From: Candidatus Methanoperedens nitratireducens
Lineage (GTDB): Archaea > Halobacteriota > Methanosarcinia > Methanosarcinales > Methanoperedenaceae
Reading direction: 5' to 3'
Assembly (NCBI RefSeq): GCF_000685155.1
Contig: NZ_JMIY01000004.1
Span: 15,136 to 64,391, forward strand
Length of the DNA: 49,256 nt
Both the position numbers and the translations under genes were made by a program. Below the pieces are notes generated by a model. That model saw nothing but the letters and a program-made list of their open reading frames with translations. It was not told the origin of the DNA and did not search any database. Position 1 is the first letter of the stretch. Each line of letters starts with the position of its first letter. Of the stretch, positions 44,746 through 49,256 are shown piece after piece.

Positions 44746-44993
44746 TAAAGATTGGTATAGAGGACAATGCCACATTTGGAACACATTATCAGTATGGTGA
44801 AAACCCAAAAAATGAGAGTGTAACTGTACAGTTTAGCGTGTATGAAAAAATAAACAATGTGAATATAGAAATTCTTTTTTCTGATGGAATGTGGTTCACT
44901 AGGATGGAAAATGAATAAATCGTGGGCGATATTGCTGAATTAAATAGAGATGCCTATATAGAAGCGTTCAAGGAAAAATTAGTTAAATCATGA
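44742..44993 (+). pseudogene. broken gene fragment between glmM and tnpB
   Basis: From TTG 44742 an open frame encodes GIEDNATFGTHYQYGENPKN, then VTVQFSVYEKINN and SDGMWFTRMENE to an in-frame TAA (44916-44918); reading past the stop continues IVGDIAELNRDAYIEAFKEK to TGA 44991-44993. The text looks like the end of a soluble protein interrupted by one nonsense codon. Family not recognised. The final TGA overlaps the tnpB ATG. Probably the decayed host-side gene next to which the TnpB element landed. Confidence 0.5.
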
Positions 44994-46132
44994 AACTTTC
45001 TATTTACGCTAAAAACATGAAGAAGCGATATAAACAGAACAATCACGGGTCAATGAGGCGTACATCACGGATATATCTGAATGACCTTAACAAATCGAAA
45101 TCCGATACAATGAGAGTGTTCCTTAATTTATATCAAAACATAATCAACTACTGCATCTGTCTTTTCTGGTCAGCATCCGACTTCACGGAAAATTTAGCAG
45201 ATAAGGGCATAACTAAATCAATAGAGGAACGATTTGGAGTAACCGCAAGATTGAGCCAGTGTACATCGAAACAGGCTAAAGAAATAGTCCGCTCGCAGAT
45301 GAAAAAAAGTAAAAGGTCTCAAAGGATGCCGAGATTTAAATCACATATGGCTAACCTGGACAGCAGGTTTGTGGAGATAGAGAAATTCAACGGTCATTTC
45401 GAGATTTGCATTAAAACAGGTTCTGGTGTACCAAAAATGGTAATTCCATTCAACTGGACTAAACATACAAACAAATTCAGGGATAATGGCTGGACGTTAT
45501 CTAACTCGGTGCGGCTCGGTTATGATAAAAAAGGAATATTTATTGATCTAATTTTTGAGAAAGAGAAAACCCCATTAAGGCAGGAAGGCAATGTCATGGG
45601 AGTCGATAGGGGATTCAACTGCATGATAGCATGTTCTAATGGACAGATGATAGGAAAAGGACTGAAAGAAATAATCAAGAAGGGTGGAAAAAGAAGAAAG
45701 AGTTATCATCATTTTATAGAGACAGAAACGAACAGGTGTCTTAAGCAGTTAGACACCGACAACATCAAACTTATTGCTCTTGAAGAACTCAAGAATGTAA
45801 AAGCCAATAAGCGTGGAAAGTTTTCACGTAAAGTTAACAGGCTTCTATCTTTTTGGCATTATGCCAGGGTCGGCAAACGATTAGAACAGCTTTGTGAAGA
45901 GAAGGGGATATGCATAGCACATAAGAGTCCTTGGAAAACTTCGCAGAGATGCTCTGTTTGTGGCAACATCGATAGAAGAAATCGCAAAGGTGAGAGGTTT
46001 TTGTGTCTTAAATGCGAATCTGAAATGAATGCAGATTATAATGCATCCAAGAATCTTGAACTTCTGGGATTGGCGGGAGTCTATAGTCTCCGTTCACTGA
46101 CAAACAACTTTGTGGGGAATAAATCTCTATGA
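44990..46132 (+). CDS. tnpB: TnpB, RNA-guided nuclease of the IS200/IS605 group
   Basis: OrfB-type transposon protein related to Cas12; in studied relatives a small RNA-guided DNA nuclease that helps maintain the element. Seen: N-terminal helical region, RuvC-type catalytic D206 (GVDRG), E265 (LEEL) and D349 (NADYNASKN), and a zinc finger C321xxC324...C339xxC342 just before the last RuvC block. All key residues are present and 380 residues is full length, so the product could be active. No tnpA transposase is adjacent; the guide RNA, normally overlapping the 3' end of the gene, was not delineated, and element ends were not found. Confidence 0.9.
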   Translation: MKLSIYAKNMKKRYKQNNHGSMRRTSRIYLNDLNKSKSDTMRVFLNLYQNIINYCICLFWSASDFTENLADKGITKSIEERFGVTARLSQCTSKQAKEIVRSQMKKSKRSQRMPRFKSHMANLDSRFVEIEKFNGHFEICIKTGSGVPKMVIPFNWTKHTNKFRDNGWTLSNSVRLGYDKKGIFIDLIFEKEKTPLRQEGNVMGVDRGFNCMIACSNGQMIGKGLKEIIKKGGKRRKSYHHFIETETNRCLKQLDTDNIKLIALEELKNVKANKRGKFSRKVNRLLSFWHYARVGKRLEQLCEEKGICIAHKSPWKTSQRCSVCGNIDRRNRKGERFLCLKCESEMNADYNASKNLELLGLAGVYSLRSLTNNFVGNKSL

Positions 46133-46142
46133 ATGTTGTAAC

Positions 46143-46151
46143 TATTTATAC
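46143..46151 (+). promoter_or_regulatory. TATA box of the LamG-like lipoprotein gene
   Basis: tatttatac lies about 28 bases before the ATG at 46175, so the transcript probably has little or no leader. It begins 10 bases after the tnpB stop. Confidence 0.4.
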
Positions 46152-46174
46152 CTGAAAGAAGAAAAACCTGATTA

Positions 46175-46918
46175 ATGGCAAGATTAGTGTGGGCCGGTAC
46201 AGTACTTGTAGTGATAGTTATATTAAGCGCTGTATTAAGCGGGTGTATACAAAGACCCGAGCAGCAATCGAACTCAACGCAATCAGATGAGATGACGCTC
46301 AGGGATAGTTTTCCTGATGGTAGACCTGAACTTAGATGGGCATTTTTTCCATACTTCAATCTGGATAATCTTGAAGGAAAAAGAGACAATAACGCACCTG
46401 ATGGAGATAACGGCATCGGTGCATTGAGTAATGCAAATGCAGGGGGGTTTGCAAGTTTGAGCTATGCTGTTACAGGAGAGGTAAATAACTTCTATCTTGA
46501 AGCAATGATCTACTGCCCTGTTACAGAAGGTGACACAGGCCAGTTGTCAGGAATAGCTTTTCTTATAAACCCGGTGGAGGGTAATTTCTACAGGTTCGTC
46601 TGTGATTTCAAATCCTCTGACCCGACACTGAACATTGCCTATGTTGGACTGGATACAAGGAATTTCCCTGTTTATCTGAAGTTCTGGGACCCCGGGGGAA
46701 TTCCAGGTGGAGTTCCGAAGGAAGAGGGCTGGCATAAGATGGCTGTACGGGTTAAAGACGGAAAGGCGACGGCATACTGGAATGGGAATGAACTGGAAGG
46801 CAGCCCGGTTAATGTTGATAAGATCCCGGGAGGGTTTGTCGGAGTTTACACAAATTATGTCGGAGGGCTCGGGAATGCAACCACAAAGGTGGATAGCTTT
46901 ATCCTGAAGGTGGAATGA
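46175..46918 (+). CDS. secreted lipoprotein with LamG/concanavalin-like domain
   Basis: Predicted surface lipoprotein of 247 residues. Seen: hydrophobic N-terminus (VLVVIVILSAVLSG) with lipobox LSGC (cysteine about 24), a polar NQ/S-rich linker, then a beta-rich domain with NNFYLEAMIYCPVTEG, GNFYRFVCDF, GWHKMAVRVKDGKATAYWNG and GGFVGVYTNYVGG, the strand pattern of laminin-G/DUF1080-type sugar-binding sandwiches. ATG 46175. Stands alone on the plus strand, converging with the JAMM gene 8 bases away. Ligand unknown; extracellular glycan binding inferred from the fold. Confidence 0.75.
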   Translation: MARLVWAGTVLVVIVILSAVLSGCIQRPEQQSNSTQSDEMTLRDSFPDGRPELRWAFFPYFNLDNLEGKRDNNAPDGDNGIGALSNANAGGFASLSYAVTGEVNNFYLEAMIYCPVTEGDTGQLSGIAFLINPVEGNFYRFVCDFKSSDPTLNIAYVGLDTRNFPVYLKFWDPGGIPGGVPKEEGWHKMAVRVKDGKATAYWNGNELEGSPVNVDKIPGGFVGVYTNYVGGLGNATTKVDSFILKVE

Positions 46919-46926
46919 CAGCATTT

Positions 46927-47331
46927 TCATTCATATTCTACTATTTTTATAGCTTTTATTCCATTATCCCATATATAAGCCCTCATCCCATCGGCGCCTG
47001 CGATAAGCCATACTGATGTAACGTTCTCCATTGTCTCCCTGTCCCAGAGCGAAGGAACGGCAGACGAGACAGGGTGGGTATGGTATATCCCGATGATCTC
47101 TTTGCCCTTTTTCTCAGCATCGTTCCAGGCATCATAGTGTTCCTTCGGATCAAGCTCAAAACTCGTCCTTGTGCGCCTAACATTGGTTACAGGCAGGGCT
47201 TTTTCTACATGCGCCGTACTATCGTTGATAATCCCTATAAGTACGCCGCAGGCTTCATACGGCTTATTTGCTTCAAGCTCTTCCTGTATCAGCGCCATAT
47301 CATGATGTGAGATTTTGATTTCATAAATCAT
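46927..47331 (-). CDS. JAMM/MPN metalloprotease
   Basis: Zinc peptidase of the deubiquitinase-like JAMM group; archaeal members remove SAMP/ubiquitin-like modifiers or act in sulfur transfer. Seen: E26 in PYEACGVL and the zinc motif HTHPVSSAVPSLWD with H84, H86, S94 and D97, the complete E...HxHx7SxxD signature; the C-terminal SVWLIAGADGMRAYIW matches the fold. 134 residues is the single-domain size. ATG at 47331, only 3 bases after the 31-aa ORF stop, so co-translated with the HEPN/MNT genes. Confidence 0.9.
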   Translation of the reverse strand: MIYEIKISHHDMALIQEELEANKPYEACGVLIGIINDSTAHVEKALPVTNVRRTRTSFELDPKEHYDAWNDAEKKGKEIIGIYHTHPVSSAVPSLWDRETMENVTSVWLIAGADGMRAYIWDNGIKAIKIVEYE

Positions 47332-47334
47332 ATA

Positions 47335-47430
47335 TTAATTAAGACTTTTCAGGAGATTAAAAACCTTCTCAGTATCAGAAGCTTGATTTTCTTCAATGCT
47401 GGGAGAAATGTGCTCAAGTTTTTCAGTCAT
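47335..47430 (-). CDS. possible 31-residue protein between HEPN and JAMM genes
   Basis: Reads MTEKLEHISPSIEENQASDT then EKVFNLLKSLN. The ATG (47430-47428) directly follows the TAG of the HEPN-like gene and the stop is 3 bases before the JAMM ATG, so the ribosome could pass through all three. The helix-like EKVFNLLKSL end and absence of cysteine or GG tail give no family clue. Could be a genuine tiny partner of JAMM or HEPN, or a leftover of a longer HEPN C-terminus. Confidence 0.4.
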   Translation of the reverse strand: MTEKLEHISPSIEENQASDTEKVFNLLKSLN

Positions 47431-47655
47431 CTATACCTCTTTCATGAGGTGCTGATATACTCTATCCATAAGTTTGTGATAATCCTCAATTACCCTGAGA
47501 TATTCTCTTAAGAATTTCCAGAATATCTCAAAGCTGTATTCAAATCTTTGAATAGCTGCATCCCTTACTATTACAGAGTAGGGGGTGTCTATTATCTCTT
47601 TTAAGGTTATTAATGCCTTTCCTGCATCTTCTGCTGTTAACTTCAGCTTTTCCAT
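47431..47655 (-). CDS. shortened HEPN-domain protein (nucleotidyltransferase partner, HI0074-like)
   Basis: All-helical 74-residue product. Seen: DAAIQRFEYSFEIFWKFLREYL, the conserved first half of nucleotidyltransferase-substrate-binding/HEPN proteins. Usual members have about 130 residues with a later Rx4-6H RNase motif (RN...H); here it is missing and sequence goes straight to VYQHLMKEV, which resembles the family's last helix, so an internal segment appears deleted. Its ATG overlaps the end of the MNT gene by 13 bases. It is likely RNase-inactive, perhaps serving only to bind the MNT partner. Confidence 0.7.
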   Translation of the reverse strand: MEKLKLTAEDAGKALITLKEIIDTPYSVIVRDAAIQRFEYSFEIFWKFLREYLRVIEDYHKLMDRVYQHLMKEV

Positions 47656-47951
47656 AATACTCCTTCTTTCAGTGCTTTTTCTCTGAAAACCTTTGAAACT
47701 TTAGAAAGGTTCACCACTTCAACTTTATATGGAATATTCATCTCCTCAAGTTTTTCTTTTAAAAGAATTAATTTTTTCTTGCTGTACTCATTCTTTGGGA
47801 GTATGCCTATATCTATATCAGAACGTCTGCTGTAATCTCCCCTTGCTCGTGAGCCAAAGAGAATGATCATGACATCTTCTCCCCTCAAAGCATCGAGTAC
47901 AGTTTTTTTTACCTGTTCCAGGCTTTCCTCGTAAATATCTGATATCAGCAT
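47643..47951 (-). CDS. mntA: MNT-family minimal nucleotidyltransferase (antitoxin-type)
   Basis: Small nucleotidyltransferase; in MNT/HEPN pairs MNT is the antitoxin, transferring AMP to a HEPN tyrosine. Seen: GSRARGDYSRRSDIDIGIL with G33-S34 and the metal pair D45, D47, and a C-terminal segment VVNLSKVSKVFREKALKEG. Complete by comparison with the family at 102 residues. ATG 47951. Overlaps the HEPN-like gene by 13 bases, forming a tight operon with it, the 31-aa ORF and the JAMM gene. Symbol follows the general MNT naming. Confidence 0.85.
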   Translation of the reverse strand: MLISDIYEESLEQVKKTVLDALRGEDVMIILFGSRARGDYSRRSDIDIGILPKNEYSKKKLILLKEKLEEMNIPYKVEVVNLSKVSKVFREKALKEGVLWKS

Positions 47952-47978
47952 TTTATACGCTCATCTGCGGTTCCATAT

Positions 47979-48959
47979 TCAAAGGTCGATATGAGGGTTA
48001 AGGTCGCACCCTGTGCACGGCAAGCACATGGTCTTCGCCGCACCTGCATCTAATCCGTATTTATCCAGGATTCTTCGCGCCATTTTTGTAAGTTTCAGCA
48101 ATCTCTCTTTTGTCGGGCGTTCTGCTTCCAGTTCCCCGAACCGCAGGGGATGAACTCCTACTGCCCTTAGTATCGGAATAACACCTATCTTTGCAAGTTC
48201 CTCATACTGCTCTTCTACAATCTCATCAGTCTCTCCGAGCCCGACTATAAAGTTCGTGAACACATAGTTTTTTCCGAATATACTGACAGCATCCCTCAGG
48301 CACTGGAGCGTGAAATCAAGAGGAGGTTTTTTACAGTACCTGTCGTAGATCTCCCTGTCCATGGTCTCCACATTGTATTTGATCTCACTTGCCCCTGCCT
48401 CTTTTAACAGGCGGGATGAGTCTTTTGTGGGATAGACAGAGACGCCTATTGGAACATTGTATTTCCTTAATGCTCTGACCAGGAGAAGTGCCCTTTCCAC
48501 TTCTTTCTCTGGCGATTCTTCAACTCCAGAGGTTATCGATATCCCTTTCATATTTCCAAGACTGTGTGCCTCTTCGACCAGTGCCAGCAGCTCATCGGTT
48601 GATTTGACCTTACCATCAAGCCTGGGGACAGGACAGAACTTGCAGTCGTAAATGCAGCGCTCGCTCATTGTGATATATGCCTGCTCAGGACAGTGGATAA
48701 GTTCCTCTTCAATAGTCCCCCTTACAAGCTCCCTGCCGCCTTTTAATATCACTATGTCGCCGTTATCTCTGATGGCCCGCAGAGGCGAGCCCTCGTCCAT
48801 TACCAGCCTTACCCTGCGTTTCCCAGATCTGAAGAAAAAAGCCTTACCACCTGCACCCGGTCCTGCTGTAGGGATGGTAATCCTCCCAAGCAGGGAGCTA
48901 TCTATATCAATAGCACCGATAGAAATAAGCTCGGCTTTGATTTCTGCGTTCATTTCCAT
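47979..48959 (-). CDS. radical SAM protein, biotin synthase-related (COG2516-like)
   Basis: Binds a 4Fe-4S cluster and SAM to make 5'-deoxyadenosyl radical; substrate unknown. Seen: cluster motif C102xxxC106xxC109 in SERCIYDCKFCPVPR, ISITSGVEES (GGE-like), VGVSVYPTKDS, IKYNVETMDREIYDRYC, NFIVGLGETDE, and a C-terminal CLPCTGCDLNPHIDL with extra cysteines that could bind another cluster. The long frame begins at 49232, but its first 91 residues are not family-like and overlap the divergent gene; ATG 48959 (or 48953) is chosen, with a TATA-like element about 27 bases upstream, so leaderless. Found in methanogens and relatives. Confidence 0.88.
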   Translation of the reverse strand: MEMNAEIKAELISIGAIDIDSSLLGRITIPTAGPGAGGKAFFFRSGKRRVRLVMDEGSPLRAIRDNGDIVILKGGRELVRGTIEEELIHCPEQAYITMSERCIYDCKFCPVPRLDGKVKSTDELLALVEEAHSLGNMKGISITSGVEESPEKEVERALLLVRALRKYNVPIGVSVYPTKDSSRLLKEAGASEIKYNVETMDREIYDRYCKKPPLDFTLQCLRDAVSIFGKNYVFTNFIVGLGETDEIVEEQYEELAKIGVIPILRAVGVHPLRFGELEAERPTKERLLKLTKMARRILDKYGLDAGAAKTMCLPCTGCDLNPHIDL

Positions 48960-48980
48960 GTTTTCAGGATACTTTTTTGA

Positions 48981-48994
48981 TACATAAATACTTG
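48981..48994 (-). promoter_or_regulatory. TATA region of the radical SAM gene
   Basis: tacataaatactt on the plus strand gives agtatttatg on the minus, centred about 27 bases upstream of ATG 48959. A divergent TATA-like tatttatatt at 49029-49038 and gaatatatgg at 49050-49059 probably serve the plus-strand gene at 49113. Confidence 0.5.
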
Positions 48995-49112
48995 TGGAAT
49001 TCCAGTACTTCCGAATCCAGCAAAAATTATTTATATTCCGACATGCTAAGAATATATGGTACAGCAATTGTACTTTTGGAGGGGATTCGGTTAATAAAAG
49101 TGGAGGTAAAAT

Positions 49113-49256
49113 ATGGCAAGATATATGATAGAGGAGCCTCACACTCCAGAGGAGTGCTTGAAGGCGCTGGATGAAACGCTGGCAAAGGGATTGTTGGACA
49201 AAGCAGAGTTCGGATGCAATGCCGGAGTGCATACGAGCTGGACGATAGTGGAAGCT
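49113..49256 (+). CDS. conserved hypothetical protein, 3' end cut by window edge
   Basis: Open from ATG 49113 to the edge (48 codons shown): MARYMIEEPHTPEECLKALD, then ETLAKGLLDKAEFGCNAGVH and TSWTIVEA. A strong tggaggt ribosome binding site lies 5 bases upstream and a TATA box near 49029 or 49051. The pattern EEPHTPEECLKALDE...WGC.AG.H..W.IVEA resembles a small alpha/beta family seen in archaea and bacteria, function unknown (memory-based). Confidence 0.7.
   Translation, partial: MARYMIEEPHTPEECLKALDETLAKGLLDKAEFGCNAGVHTSWTIVEA

Noticed and set aside
46175-46918. Cargo gene of the TnpB element
   Set aside because: It has its own TATA box and lipobox, and no element ends were found to include it.
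48960-49232. 91-residue N-terminal extension of the radical SAM frame
   Set aside because: Overlaps the divergent gene at 49113 and its promoter; family sequence begins at ATG 48959, which has a TATA element at correct distance.

Overview
The window is archaeal chromosome, most likely from a methanogenic or methane-oxidising euryarchaeon (Methanosarcinales/ANME-like). Evidence: a methanogenesis-marker MtxX (Mmp4) protein, class I lysyl-tRNA synthetase, archaeal CoaD, class I HMG-CoA reductase, the KH/MBL/beta-CASP RNase aCPSF1, proteasome beta subunit, archaeal ThrS with its own editing domain, FtsZ beside a CdrS-like regulator, LarB, a PEF-CTERM-like surface protein, and many TATA boxes about 25 bases before start codons (leaderless style). 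No rRNA, tRNA, mcr genes or CRISPR array were seen. Genus cannot be fixed from this sequence alone.

Layout. 0.1-4 kb: a proC-mtxX-Trm5-like operon (minus), then lysA (plus). 4-5.5 kb: trkH potassium channel subunit (minus). 5.6-11.5 kb: a four-gene plus-strand operon: double ferritin-like protein, CoA-disulfide-reductase-like flavoprotein, tandem UspA, and a Na,K-ATPase-like P2C-type P-type ATPase with altered ion-site residues. A perfect 20-base palindrome sits across the flavoprotein stop and the uspA ribosome binding site. 11.5-13.6 kb: lysS and coaD, divergent. 13.6-28.5 kb: an envelope/glycan region (CPBP protease, DUF1616, flippase, duplicated-domain beta-helix surface protein, split membrane glycan protein, glycosyltransferases, Gfo/Idh/MocA, DUF362, PaaK-like ligase, PEF-CTERM-like protein). 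Its core, about 18-27 kb, is visibly AT-rich, carries an IS4-like transposase remnant and a poly-T frameshift, and looks like a variable surface-polysaccharide island.

28.5-46 kb returns to housekeeping: DsrE-like protein, hmgA, a decayed B12-binding radical SAM gene, ilvC, tatC, thiL, aCPSF1, psmB, proS, larB, ftsZ with a CdrS-like RHH regulator, thrS and a phosphoglucosamine/phosphohexomutase. Three small genes absent from routine ORF calls were read by hand: a 52-aa protein (38608-38766), a 40-aa four-cysteine protein directly behind ftsZ (39646-39768), and a 31-aa ORF packed between a HEPN-like gene and a JAMM protease gene (47335-47430).

45-49 kb is accessory: a solitary TnpB next to a broken gene fragment, a LamG-like lipoprotein, and a tight minus-strand set of MNT nucleotidyltransferase, shortened HEPN partner, 31-aa ORF and JAMM metalloprotease; then a biotin-synthase-related radical SAM protein and a gene cut by the right edge.

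The observations most worth testing are the CdrS-like/ftsZ operon with an inverted-plus-direct-repeat operator over the predicted start site, the P2C ATPase operon with its ion-site substitutions and RBS palindrome, the compact MNT-HEPN-miniORF-JAMM set, and a candidate two-hairpin RNA at 28.6 kb.
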